From: Blasia pusilla | Lineage: Eukaryota; Marchantiophyta; Marchantiopsida; Blasiales | DNA length: 64,000 nucleotides | Assembly: GCA_050084515.1 (NCBI GenBank) | Contig: CM114274.1 | Location: forward strand, 35,712,001-35,776,000 | Direction of reading: 5' to 3' | Shown: one piece after another, positions 1 through 11,537 of the stretch | How positions within the stretch are numbered: the first letter of the stretch is position 1 | Layout of the letters: each line of letters begins with the position of its first letter | Translations under genes and position numbers: made by a program | Notes under the pieces: generated by a model | Database searches by the model: none | Told to the model about the DNA's origin: nothing | What the model saw: the letters and a program-made list of their open reading frames with translations, nothing else

Positions 1-845
1 TGTGTTATTAGGCCACGCCAAAGCATACCCATAGAAAAAATGATTCTTTTCTAGTGCCTGATGGTATATTGCCTGTGCTATGCACGGGTGAAAGGGCACA
101 TCACATGTTAAACCACTTGTTATGCTTAAACATGTTAACTCACTTGTTAGACATTACACATGTCAACACCAATGGAGGTAAAAATGTACACGTGTCAACG
201 TAAGAGCAAGGGATTTTCAAACCCATCCTCTTTTAATAATATAGATTTCATTTCTTTTCAAATAAATGGATTAGGCTCTCCAAGCATTTGTTTCCTCTTT
301 TCAAACCTATCAATTATCCGTACTTTCATAAAAAGACATCTTATTTTGCCAAATTTTCGGCATCCTAGTGACACGCTCCCAAAGGCTGATGAAAATTTAA
401 TAATTAAGTAAAAAAAATCAGACCCAATATGGAAACTTCATACCCTAGGGCATCACCCTTTGGGTCTTTTAAAAATAGAGAAGTTCCATTATAACTTAAG
501 AATGAATCGTCATACTTCGGATTTTCACTATATGCTTCTTAGGAGTCCATTTTTCAAGGTGTTTTATCATCCATTTGTCTTTTGAGGTCCTAATGACACA
601 TGGATTTCTAGTTTCGATACATAATTTTAATATAATTGATTTACATGGAGACTTAAAAGACTTGAGAAGTCCGTGAACATGAGCACATTCCTTGCTTTCT
701 TCGCCATGAATCAATAAACAAAGTCGAGAAAATAACTCTGCAAGTGGGATTTCCCAACCAAATTTATCGAAAGCTTTTTATAGGGGCTTGGGAAATTCCC
801 ATATTTTTTAAATTCTAAGTATATCGTTAAAACATGGAAGCTAAT
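1..845. other. AT-rich intergenic DNA
   Basis: No reading frame in this stretch resembles a known protein, and no RNA gene or terminal repeat could be recognised. A GTGCTATGCAC-type inverted repeat near position 75-90 resembles the terminal hairpin of the Helitron-like relics found elsewhere in the window, but no matching 5' end was found. Confidence 0.4.
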
Positions 846-1001
846 ATATATTGTTATTGCAAAGTGCTTTCTTGATTTGCAAGCACCTGTCTGATTGACA
901 CGTGGTAATTGGGCAGCAAGAAAATGTTTCCCATATTACGGGCACCAAGAAAAAAATTAAATGTGTGTGCAGTGTCATTAGTCCCTTCACTTCCGTGCCA
1001 T
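846..1001 (+). mobile_element. Helitron-like relic (non-autonomous)
   Basis: This stretch matches the short repeat family seen best at 9936-10330 and 51533-51708. It has a TATATTGTTATTG-like start, the shared block around TTCTTGATTTGCAAGC, then TTTGACACGTGG-like and GGGCAGCAAGAAAAT blocks. It ends at a TCCCTTCACTTCCGTGC block. The CTAG-type 3' terminus is not preserved, so this copy is degenerate or truncated. Membership of the family is seen directly; the Helitron assignment is inferred from the better-preserved copies. Confidence 0.5.
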
Positions 1002-4000
1002 ATCTAAAATTGATCAATAAATTTTCATGGCAGAGAAGTGAGATCATCATTTTTCTCGAATTTCGTGACGTTTCTTGATTAATGTAGGAAAAGTCCTAAG
1101 GGCATCAATTTTCCATGATACTTTTAAATAAGAAAAATTAAATAACCCCATAGGATGAGGTTAATTAATTATTATTATTGTAAAATTATATTTGTATATT
1201 GAGTTGCGAGAACCTGCTACGAAGAGAAATGTGAGTACAAAGAAAGAAAAAATCAGAAAATATAATTCATATAAATAGAAAGTGGGTGAGGCTCTAAGAA
1301 ATTCACCTTTTTCTTGTTTTAGTTTTTTCATTTCTTGTCAAATTTACCCCACATTTTAAAACTTTGCTATCCATGAATTCAATAGAGCTTTCATCCATAT
1401 CATGTTCAATTTCATCCTAATATTTTCCCATAATCTATGTCATATACTAGTTCCAATGGAAGAAAAAGGCATGTAGGGGAGTTGATGGTGATGAAAAGTG
1501 GATAAAAAACAATTTAGGGAAGGGAAAGTTGGAGGGATTATTGCCATGTCTAAAATTGATCAATGAATTTTCTGCTAGTGGAAAACAGATGGGAAAAATC
1601 CTTGTGACTAATAGGTTCCATGTGGCAATCCAAGATAAGTACATCCCATAAGTGCTAAAAAAAAACTAATAAATAGATGAGTAGGAGGGTTTTCCACGTT
1701 TCCTTAAGTAGACTCATTCCTTAAAATTTCTCTTGTTTCTTAGGACTCAAGAAATTTGTTTGTGGAAGGAGGCCAAGTGAGGAAGGGATAGTCAATGGAT
1801 GCCTCGACATCCTTCATCGAAATTGAATAATAATAATTTAATTCCCCATTATTATTATCACTATTCATGGATTGGATTCAAAGTGGGAGAACCAAGGTAA
1901 CATTAAGAACTAATAGGTTAAAATTATAAATTTCCTTTTTATTTTCAATTCAGAGTTTAGGGGAACAATTGCCCCAAAACTTTGGCATTCCTCTTTTTTT
2001 GTAATTTGGTGTCCAAAAGCAGTTTAAGTTGAATGTTCCTCACAAACATAATAAGGTGAAATGGTGTGTTGTTTTACCACAAGAACTCCTAGGACCCCGT
2101 TTGAGGACTTTGACTATATCATACTCATTATTAATTTCAGTCATGGAGTATCTATAGTGGAATAGGAAGAGGACTTTAGAGGTTTAGGAAATACCCTCAT
2201 AGGGAGGATTCCTTCGCCTTTTATGGCTTGGAATTTTAATAAAAAAGTTATTTCTATAAAAATTTGATGGTCAATTGTGTGCCATGAGTTCTGCCTCAAG
2301 AGTAGCCATCTTACAAAGGGTGTAGATGCCCCATGTGAGCCAATTTGCACAACTACAACCTCTCTCCTTTTTTCTACCCTTATCCACCCACGCCCCAACC
2401 ATGTGCCTATAAGGCATCATCATTTTTTTTCATTGTTCCAAATTATGAATCTAAAAAGAATTATTAACATTAATAAATATGCACATGCATAGAACACAAT
2501 CTTTTCTTGACTTAAGATCGCCCTCTATTGCATATGGATGTAACAAATATGGGCAAGAGTGATGGAAAATTCATGTACTAGAAATAAACTTTGTAAACGG
2601 TCTTAATGAAAAGAGTAGAGACGTTTCTCCCCAAAAAAGTGAAACATACAACAAATGAGGGTTAAAATAATTATCTAGTTGTTTTCCTTGGAACTCTATA
2701 GCTTGAAGAGAATATTTCGAATTATTATGGAAAATCTTACATTTGCAATATATTATTACTCACCCACCAACCAGTTGACCATAACAATCTATTTGTGATC
2801 TCACGAAACGATGAAGCTCAAGAAATGAATTTTTTCTAGTCAATGTTATGAATTGACACAATATCCCATCATTTCGTCCTTTATTTTTATTCTACAATAT
2901 TACAAATTTCTTTTTGGGACGCGTTATCGGATAACTTGTTGGGTTTGGTGACAAATGGTTCCCCCATTGACAGGAGTACGAGTTTTGATGTGCACTTAAA
3001 GTGGTCGGAGGCTTTTTGGATATGTTGCCAACTATTCTATATGCCAAATTTTTAATAAAATTTAAATGGTCTATTTTACTGAATTAAGTTATATTGAAGG
3101 GAGGCTTTATGAGTGTGGTGCCAACGATTCTATGTGCCAATTGCTCTTTTTGAAAAAAACAATATTTAACTGAATTAAGTTATACTAAATAAAGGAAAGA
3201 AATTAGACGAGGGATGAAATGATTTCTACTATATCAACAATATTTTTGGGGATATTGCATAGAGTTTTTATTATTCTCAATTGCACATCTTATGGAGAGA
3301 GGACTATCAAAATTCATATTATAGATAGTAGAAATGAACTCATAAAATAATGCATCTCAATCCTATGCCACCTAGCACTTTAGGGCGTTTTAAAAGAGGT
3401 TTTTCCAATGAGCCAACTAAATGTAAATTGTTCCAAGGAAAAATTGAGCGAGTTAAGAAAAAAAGGTGTCCCTCTCCATAATTACTTCTAACTAGTGATC
3501 ATACTTCATTCATTATGCACAACAAGAGGAGTTGCTAATGTGGGGAGCCCTCTATTTTTGTTACATTGCAACTTGCGACGTGCATAGGGTTGCTCCACTA
3601 AACGTATGGGAGTAGGGGTGGATGAGGAATATAAATGAATGATGATAGGCCCCTATATGGTGAGTAAACACCCTTATGATTGGAAAAGAGCTTACGTAGT
3701 CGCAAAGTTAAGGACCACCATGCTAGGGCTTATGGAGGTGCGTGGAATACTTGTGGGAGGCAATCGTTACTAAAGAAACGAAGCGAAGGGACCCAAGGTG
3801 TTTATCTTCAATGCAAGATAACATATGGAAGTATCCTAAACGTGGAAAACGAAACCGAGAAAGTAAACCCTCCATCATTGATGTGTCGAGTTCATATACG
3901 AGCTCTCTTGACTTTGATTGATGATCTTGAGATTGATGTAAACTCTTTTCTTTTGTAGGGACAAAAAAGTGGAGACATAAGATCTCCATATTGGCTGTAA

Positions 4001-5034
4001 AAATAGTGATGGAGGGTCCAAAGAGAATGAATGGAAGATGCCTTTTTAAATTTTTTTATAATGTTGACAATTGGGAAAGAGTTTATTGCCCAAACATTTT
4101 GGAGAGGCCCATACTTTGATGCCACCAATTGTGAGGCTGATATTGCCATGAAAAGGGGAGAGCTGCTGTGTGGGTGAAGTGTTCCACCCCCACACATGGA
4201 AGGAAAATGTGGATCATCATTGACGGATATCATACAAGAAAGTATTCAAACTAAAGGAAATCTAAATCATGATGGCTGTTGGCCTCGCCCACTTCACAAT
4301 TGCTGGTAAGACTCTGCCACGATGCAAGACCCTCACATAACCAGTTTTAAACTGTCCCTTGCCTTGGATAATTCCTTGTATCGTGTATGAATCGATGCCC
4401 TTGGAGGGTAGAATGTGAATTTCACTAAGGAATTTATTAGATATGATACAGGGTTTTGAAACTAGGTCTCGATGGGGAAGAAGGTTTGACTTTCACTTTC
4501 AAAAGGGATGGAAGGACAGCCAAGCTTGGATAGGCAAGAGTCCTGCTAGTATAAATCATTTGCAAGGTCCTTGCGTACATAATGTGCACAAAGTAGTGTG
4601 GCCTCATGACATAAGAAAAATGATGGGAGATCATATTTCTTCCCCCTGTCTCCATATGAAGATTATCAAGGAAATTGATTCAATTGTCCATAAAGATGAT
4701 GTCGGACGCCTCTATTTACCACGGGAAATCACGAGTTAAGTACTCCTCTTCTTCAGGAGTACTTTGTCGACCCAAATCAGCATTTCTTGATGGGTACCGC
4801 CCAAATTGCTCCAATACTTCTCGATGTCTTCCCTGCGTTCAAGGCTTCATTTGTAAGAGCCTCCACAACAGCACAGGATACTGAAGAGGAAAAGAAGGGA
4901 TTTGAAAAAAATGGCCATAGAGAAAGGACAACACAGATCCAAAGAGCTGAATACCAACAAGGCCGCAACTGGCCAAGTCCAAGCCACAACAAAAACCAAC
5001 CTAAACATGTCTCAAAATGAAGGAAAGCATACAC
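1002..5034. other. Intergenic DNA downstream of the DUF924 gene
   Basis: Several short open frames lie here, none with a recognisable domain. The missing C-terminal exon of the DUF924 gene (expected to encode an RFPHRN-like block) would be expected in this stretch or to its left, but no convincing match was found on the minus strand. No terminal repeats were recognised. Confidence 0.4.
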
Positions 5035-8000
5035 CTGGAATTTTTTGCTGCCTTTGAAGTACCTCAATGTATGATCGTTTCAAAAGCACTTCATGAAGTT
5101 TCTCATTCTGGGAGTATTGGTCGGCAAGCTCTTTGAAGAGACTGCTTGCAATGTCATGATCCTCTAGATTCTCTGAATGCATGAATGGGAGATAAAGGAA
5201 TGTTCGCTCGATGGGTCCCAGCTCCTTATCCAAGCCCTGCTGACATACCAGCCATCAATTGACGTGATCCGGGAGTTTGAAGTCAAGCTGACTTTCTAGT
5301 CCATGCCAACCCCCATACTCCTATGTGACCCCTTCTATGTTTCCTTGAATTGCATCCATCACGAATCTTTCACCACCAGTTCCAAGTTTCAAGTCTTGGA
5401 GTCTCCTTTATGCATGCTGCTTTCAGTGTAGGCCTTGGATTTGTCCAACGATGAACACGGAAACATAGCCAAAGTTCACACTTCACCCACACTGGTGATA
5501 CCTCCTTCTCGAGCATGGGTAACCTCTGCCCTGCGTAGTGATGTCTTCATTGGGCTGGGAGCAGTCTTCAATGTTAGCGCCAAGCATTCAACTCATGACC
5601 GTTCCATTTTGAAGGTCTTATGCAAATTCAACTACATGCACACACACATGCTGCCACTTGTCACTGGAGAGAACGAGAAAAATAATGCCAAGCAAGGTCT
5701 GCAAGAACCAACATCCTACAAATCTCACAACATTTGGTCAGTTAAGGCAGAAGACTGTTCATTAAGTAGTGCCTGTTGTAGCCTTGCGACCATACACCCA
5801 TTTGGTCCGGTAAGGCAGAGGACAACCGAGAGGTGTCACACTGTCATCCAAGATACGATTGGGAATATATGCTGCATTTCTCTCATAATGTTAATTACTA
5901 AAGCAAAAGAATGCATAGCAAATGGCATTGATGTTAAGAGAGCATGGGAACCAGGTCCTCTGTGGTTATTTGGAACTGCTAAGATTTCCTTTGCTGATAA
6001 ACATGTCCATGAAGAAGTTGTGAAGGTGTGGGGTTTAATTTCAACAATACATGGCCATTTGCATGATGGGAATCGACGGAGTGGAGAGTTTCCTGACCTT
6101 CTCAATTGTGTCTCTGGCTATTCTGCGGGCACGTTCGTCTTGTGCGAATGCAAGGGGAGACTTCCTATGTATGTTTCGAGAGAGTTGGTCCAGTACAATC
6201 ACAAGGGCAAGTGTGCCCCGTGCACTCTCCATCCACCCATCCAAAGCACCAGTTTTTGCAAGTTTCAAGCAGTCACCAAACTTCACCTCAAGCTGCACAT
6301 TCCAGGTTCACCAAGAATTATAGCACCTCCTCCACCTGGTTCTTGTCTCTGTGACATGGCTAAGATGTGAACCAAGCCATCAGCTGACGCATGTCTCTCA
6401 AGGCATAATTCTTCATGGTACTCTTATTGCTTGTGAAGAGAGTAAAAGTTCACTCGAAGACCTTTTGGGATAGTGCAGTCAATCATGTAAGGTGTTAAGT
6501 TTAAGATCCAACCTGTTCTGGCAACTATCTCTCATGGCTAGAAAGAGAAACAACCTGCTCTGCGATCACTAAAATGGTATCACTAAAGCTCTCTGAGGCA
6601 TTTCATGGCCTAGATTCACTGCCCAAAGCTCCCAGACTTGTAGAGAGTGCAGGAGCGTTGGTTAGGAATCAAGAGAGTTTTGTGAATGATATGTATAAGC
6701 TCTTTGATGATACTCTGCATGGGAAGCACTCATGGCGACCCTCCCTCCCAGGGTGCTTAATTCACTTGTTCCTCCGTTTGCACCCATCCCAATCACTAGC
6801 ACCATCTGAAATGTCTGGTTGCAACGCTACGACAGACCTTGTCATGAACTGCGCTGGAGTATTTCTAAGATCAGAACCAACGGGTCTCCTAAAAGTGACG
6901 TTCAGCCAGGCTGTTTCATGCATTACTGTCTAAGCCTGCAGTTGTTGAAACGTAAGCAACATGACTGTGGTAAAGCTTGAGGATCCTAGGTACTTAACTA
7001 CGGCATCTTTGATAGACACCACTAATTATGTAATAATAACTAATAGAATCCCTGGCTACAACCATCATGGTCCAGGAAACAATTATTTGAGACCATTTCT
7101 CCTCAATCTCAAAAGGAGAACTGTAAAAAATAGAATCTAGACTTTTGGTGGACCCACCAAAATAGTTATCTTCTGCACTGGAAATGAAACAATCAGGTCG
7201 TCTGTGTGTTTATCCATTTTCCACAGCACAGTTGGGACATATGATTTAACCTTGGGCCACACTCTAAAACAGCATAATATCTTTTCCTATATTGGCTTTC
7301 AGGAGTCGCGTTCTGACAATGCCCGTTGTTCAGGAGTTCCATGAAACTTTGTCAATCATGGAAGTCCATGCAGTCCAGTGGGCACTACCAAAGGGAGAAG
7401 ATTACCTCTTTGTCAAAGTCAGGGCCACCAAGAAACCAAATGTCTTTGTCGTAGACACCATTTTCAGGATCTAGACCTCCAAACCTGCATACAGACCAGT
7501 TCAGAACTCACTTAGAATAATGCCCTGGACATAGATAGTGATGCAGAAGATCCACATCTGTGTTATCACAACACCACTTCTACAAGGAGTTTAGTACTTG
7601 CTTGAGCCACTGTTTTTTCCAAGCACTTTAAACCTTCAGTAATTGAAGATAGAATTCAAAAAGGGCAGTTCATTCCCACCTGCAGGGCTGGGAACTGATA
7701 TGAGCAAGAAGACTGGAACCTTCGCACCTCTACATGCCTCTCTCATCTGAGATCCCCGTGTTAAATCCAGTTCCCCAAACTTAATATAAGATTCTACTCA
7801 TCAAGTAGAGCCAACCAGTATTCGGCCCTGGTTTTGAGTTTTATAAGGCCGTATGGTTTGGAGAATACGAATACAGCACGAGAACCATATGGCATGCAGT
7901 ATATTTGGAGGTTCGTATCGGGCACTAATTCAGTGTGTGGTGTGAACAAAGCCAGAGGGTGTGGAACAAGGCTAGAAATAACCTTCTACTAACGTCTAAT

Positions 8001-9451
8001 AATGAGAGCTATTAATGAGAGCATTAAAGCTAATACGATGGACATCTGACCGTTGAAAAAATTCATATCCATAGTTGAAAACCTTTCATTATGCAAGCTC
8101 TGCGTTAGAGTTCGGAGCAAGCCCCTACTTATTGTAGAGGCCGTAAGGGCCGTACTCATTGCTTAGCGATCACAGGCCCATGCCCTGATTGGACAGTGCT
8201 AGAGACTGGTATGGGTGCGAGCCAAACCCAAGATGAGAGGTGGAGTAGCAGGGATGGTGGCACGAGATTTCGCGGACCATCACCTGAGAAATAATATTCT
8301 GAAGAAAGTTATCGCAACTAGATTCCATAAACACCCACTATTGTTCAATTTCTTCACATTCTAAGACCATGTGACCAATCTTTGGCACCTTTGTGTGAGG
8401 TTTGTGGTGTCTATTGAGTTACATCATGATAGGTCTTCAAAATGGAGACAACCATCGATTCTGGATGTTGCCCTGAGGTAGATTTCTACATACACTGTAT
8501 CAAGGCGACCCATTGAAACTAAGGAATCACGCTCTGTCAGTCTTGAACAATGGTGGGGTTCAGGGTTTAGAGCTACATTAAAAAAGGCCACAATTGATCG
8601 ATTTCTTCACATTCTGCGAGGATGTCACTAATCTCTGGCACTTTTGTGAGAGATTTGTGGTTTCTAGATCTGTAAGATATTAAATTGACTCAGAAATCTG
8701 CGATCACAAGAAACTGTACTAAATTTTTTTTTCGACTCTTATGGAGTGTAAAGTGCCTAGACCAGGAAAGCAAGGTGGACATCAAACACGTGACCTCCAT
8801 GGACAACCACAAACGGGAGGAGGCAGATCAAATGTGTTTTGCACCGCCAGATAGGCTTTCCTCTACCCTACCATCGCACACACTTCCACCAGGTTTGGTG
8901 AAAGTAGAAAGACTCAGGAGGTACTCATGATGAGAAATTTCCACTCGAGGCCTCCGTCCTAACAACCAAATGGTTTCAAAAGAACATTAAAACTGTTCGT
9001 CCGTCCATTCCTTCTTGTAACGACTTCGAATTCGTGGGCAAAATAACACCCGGAAACACAGTAAAACGCAGTCCCTAATTCCACCGCGCTGCTACACACG
9101 CCCTAACAAGAATCCGCAACGCGAACCTCACCAAAATTGAAGTACATCCTCAGGTTCGACGGCGGAAGCACCGGCAGACCCGCTTAAAGCTGAAGAGACG
9201 CCCGAGCCAGACACCGAGATTTTACTCCTCCCAAGGGCACCAGCCATGGCAGAGCGATCAAGACGCCTCGGAGCTTTCAGAAACAGCCACAGAGAACTAA
9301 AATGGATGCGCTTACGAAGCGCAGGTGAACAGGACGCAGCAGCCGCAGCCCCGCCACGGACGCTTGACAACTTCGAGGAACACTGGGCTGCAGACTGATG
9401 CTGACGCAACCACAACCCTCGCCCTGCCCTCCACCACAATTTCGTCGCCAT
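5035..9451 (-). CDS. DUF924 family protein (PF06041), C-terminal exon not found
   Basis: Four minus-strand exons join with consistent phase: 9451-9132, 7484-7406, 6292-6098 and 5236-5035 (exon 4 could also start at 5239). Donors are GTGAGG, GTAATC, GTCAGG and GTGTAT; acceptors are TATGCAG, TGTGCAG and CAGCAG. The joined product runs EDVLQFW|FGGLDPENG, then DIWFLGGPDFDKE|LEVKFG, ALDGW, LALVIVLDQLSRNI, and finally GPIERTFLYLPFMHSENLED. This is the DUF924 order: VLxFWF, WF..D..FD, LAL.LLDQxxRN, then ER.FLYLPFMHSE. The family has a TPR-like helical fold and no firmly assigned reaction. The first ATG adds about 68 arginine/serine-rich residues that could be an organelle-targeting peptide. A second ATG (codon 69, context GCCATGGCT) would give a product close to the usual N terminus. 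The last ~40 residues (RFPHRN...LGR block) are missing, so the gene is either truncated or has another exon outside the region searched. The intron between exons 3 and 4 carries a copy of the intronic repeat family, and a diverged copy lies in the intron between exons 2 and 3. Confidence 0.8.
5744..5830 (-). repeat. Copy of dispersed intronic repeat (GGCTACAACAGGC family)
   Basis: On the minus strand this reads GGTCGCAAGGCTACAACAGG followed by CACTACTTAATGA. The same block recurs many times in the first intron of the GILP-like gene at 45.2-47.9 kb. It lies in the intron between exons 3 and 4 of the DUF924 gene, in the same orientation as transcription. A diverged plus-strand copy lies at about 6740-6900. 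Confidence 0.7.
6740..6900 (+). repeat. Diverged copy of dispersed intronic repeat
   Basis: It contains TTTGCACCCATCCCAATCAC, a TAGCACCATC block and GGTTGCAACGCTACGACAGA. These match the pyrimidine-rich leader plus core of the repeat copies at 46.3-47.1 kb. It lies in the DUF924 intron between exons 2 and 3, opposite to the direction of transcription. Confidence 0.5.
7500..9120. other. Intron 1 of the DUF924 gene
   Basis: This is non-coding sequence between the traced exons 1 and 2 (7485-9131). It contains no long conserved reading frame. Two partly similar blocks occur at about 8325-8410 and 8590-8665: each has an ATTTCTTCACATTCT motif followed by TCTCTGGCAC or TCTTTGGCAC and CTTTTGTGAG-like sequence. 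They suggest a diverged internal duplication. Confidence 0.45.
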
Positions 9452-9565
9452 AACTCTTCCGATGTCCGTCCAAAGGGCGACGATTTTCTAAACATTTGAG
9501 CAGCGAGAGATTCGAATCACAGACCAATCGCACTCTTGAGCAGCACTAGATTCGCATCACAAATC

Positions 9566-9655
9566 ATTAGTGCCTTCTTCATTTGCAAACGCATCTGGCA
9601 AACGGGAAGAGGACAATATTTCCCATATTGCTCAACCAGAAATGTGTGCTCAAGA
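9566..9655 (+). mobile_element. Helitron-like relic (fragment)
   Basis: It shows the family block GTGCCTTCTTCATTTGCAAA, then CATCTGGCAAAC and ATATTTCCCATATTGC-like sequence, matching the element at 846-1001 in the same orientation. No intact ends were found. It lies about 120 bp upstream of the DUF924 start codon and so may be part of the promoter or 5' leader. Confidence 0.4.
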
Positions 9656-9689
9656 TGGTTAGTAAGCCAACTTCGAACATATTTTATTT

Positions 9690-9866
9690 CGAGTATGATG
9701 TTTGAAGTGAAGGGTTCATGAAGGGAAAGGCTTAGTGATGCTAAATTCATATTCAAATTTTTTTCTAGTTTTCTAGTATCACGTGAAATATTTTCTGGCT
9801 GCCTAGTTGCGACGTGTCATAAAGGTGTTTGCAAATCAAAGAGGTATTCTCTCGTAATAATAGAGA
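9690..9866 (-). mobile_element. Non-autonomous Helitron-like element, 5' end intact
   Basis: Read on the minus strand it begins at 9866 with TCTCTATTATTACGAGAG, preceded by A. This is the canonical plant Helitron 5' terminus (TC, then TCTCTAYTATTA). The family blocks TTTGATTTGCAAACACC and GACACGTCGCAAC follow. The 3' end is not clear. It abuts another CTAG-type 3' end at 9870-9873 that is preceded by a partial hairpin on the minus strand. Confidence 0.55.
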
Positions 9867-9935
9867 TTACTAGCAAGGTGCAAGTGTGATACTCGAGAAA
9901 TAAAAATGGTTAGTCCACCTTACTAGTTATAATTA

Positions 9936-10149
9936 CTAGTAAGGTGCCCGTGCAATACATGGGAAATAAAAAAGTGTTTGAAGAGTGAATGTAAATGTTT
10001 GAAGGGAAGAGATTAACGATGCTACATACAAATTCAAATTTATCTTCTTGCTGCCCGTAGTATGTGGAACATTTTCTTGTTGCCCCGTTGCCACTTGTCA
10101 AACAAAAGTGTTTGCAAATCAAGTAGGCACTCTCCCATAATAATATAGA
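9936..10149 (-). mobile_element. Non-autonomous Helitron-like element
   Basis: The 5' end at 10149 reads TCTATATTATTATGGGAGAG. The 3' end at 9936 reads CCCATGTATTGCACGGG, then CACCTTACTAG and a following T. That is a short GC-rich hairpin about 10 nt from a terminal CTAG, as expected for Helitrons (5' TC, 3' CTRR, no target-site duplication). At 214 bp it has no coding capacity and must depend on a Rep/helicase protein encoded elsewhere. Confidence 0.65.
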
Positions 10150-10156
10150 CAACATA

Positions 10157-10330
10157 CTAGTAAGGTACCCTTGCGTGGAAATACAAAAGTGTTTGAAGAG
10201 CTTTTGCTAGTGAAATTCAAATTTTTTGATTGCCCGTAGCATGTGAAATATTTTCTTGTTGCCCAATTGTCATGTGTCAAACAAATAAGTATTTTCAAAT
10301 CAAGAAGGCACTCTCCTATAATAATATAGA
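10157..10330 (-). mobile_element. Non-autonomous Helitron-like element
   Basis: The 5' end at 10330 reads A|TCTATATTATTATAGGAGAG and the 3' end at 10157 reads GTACCTTACTAG|T, giving the expected A/T insertion context. The internal blocks TTGATTTGAAAATAC and ACACATGACAATTGGGCAAC match the other copies. It lies 7 bp from the neighbouring copy in the same orientation, so the two are effectively in tandem. Confidence 0.6.
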
Positions 10331-10724
10331 TGTGTGTAAAAGTGTGTCAAATGTTGCTATTCGAGTAACCGCGGGTGGCTACAACCGCATACGCCCGTGT
10401 TCCTATGTATCCCTATATTAGGGCTCGAGAATGATGATCTGTTACGCAAAATAATTGAACACTAAGAGGACAATGGATAGGCTAGATGGAAAGAAAAGAA
10501 ATTGACGAGAACGTGCAAGGCGATAATCTTCTATATAATCTTACCTTTCTCCCATTTGTCTCCTCTCTGCACTTTCATTTAATAAGATTGTTCCGAATTA
10601 ATTTAAAATGGAAATTCAAATTTAATTATGAGAGATAATTTAAATTTATGCATCGCACAAACTTACAACAGTAAAATTAATAAACCTCTACGGAGACAAG
10701 GAGATTAAAAGAAGACAAGCTTTA

Positions 10725-11038
10725 TGTTGAAGATTGAGTTACAATCAAGCTCATGAAACACCCGAACTGCTACATTTGGTACTCACACGGAGTAGGGAAG
10801 CTTAATCTTGGTTAGTCACTCAAGCGCGATTATCTTAACTAGGGTTAGTTAATCACAGTTAGTCTAACTCGAGACTATGGTTAAGATTAGGGTTAGGGTT
10901 GCTTATACATACCCTATATAATTGATAAGGGGACCAGCCTCTACTCATTCTCTCATTATAAAATTTTGTTCTCCATGGTGGTGTGTGAGTGTGAGAGCCG
11001 TTTTCCACTAGTTATGCTTTTTTAGTAGTTTTTTTACA
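10725..11038 (+). repeat. 5' LTR of copia copy 1
   Basis: This 314-bp LTR begins TGTTGAAGATTG and ends TTTTTTTACA. It contains ATTAGGGTTAGGGTTGC, which resembles the plant telomere unit, followed by TATATAATTGA as a likely TATA element. The same LTR flanks copia copy 2. It is flanked outside by CTTTA. Confidence 0.9.
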
Positions 11039-11050
11039 TGGTATCAGAGC
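11039..11050 (+). other. Primer binding site of copia copy 1
   Basis: TGGTATCAGAGC directly follows the LTR. It is the standard copia site complementary to the 3' end of initiator methionine tRNA. Confidence 0.92.
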
Positions 11051-11537
11051 GATAGTAGAACATCATTTGAAATTCTTAGTGTTTGAGGAGAGAATAGAGG
11101 CAAGAGAAGGCACAATTTCAGTTTGGGAGAAAGAAATTTTGTTCAGAGCTCAATGGTGCAGATTTCGGATGAAACTTTGATGGTGATAAAACTTTGGAGG
11201 CATTTTTTAGGGCTTTCTCGGTTAATTTAGCCATCTGGGTAGCATCACTTAGAACAACACCAAAAGCTAGTTTTAGATGTCTTCTAGAGCTCGTCGAGAG
11301 CATTGTAACGCATCTAAAATTCTAAGCTCCTGCAGTAGTAATTTCAGTGTAGGAAAGTGCAACTAATGAAGAAAAGTTTTATAGTTTGCTCTCTACAGGC
11401 CAATTTCGACTAGTTATTTCATACAATTGATCAATTTTGGCAAATTTCAAGTCGATTTCTGTGTAGGAGTGGTCTATGCTTCAATTAGAGGTGTGGATTG
11501 CCTGAAATTACGTTTTTGTGAGTGAAATCACTTATCA

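Noticed and set aside
4440-4500. LPHRD-like peptide on the minus strand, considered as the missing DUF924 C-terminal block
   Set aside because: Only four residues fit. The flanking residues (before and after) do not match the family, and there is no acceptor in phase with the previous exon.
5435-6370. Longest open frame in the window (311 codons, plus strand)
   Set aside because: It lies antisense to a DUF924 exon with family motifs in phase, includes an intronic repeat copy, and has no recognisable domain. It is best explained as a chance frame.
10890-10905. Telomere-like repeat as evidence of a chromosome end
   Set aside because: Only two to three units, and they recur at the same place in every copy of the copia LTR. 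It is an LTR feature, not a telomere.
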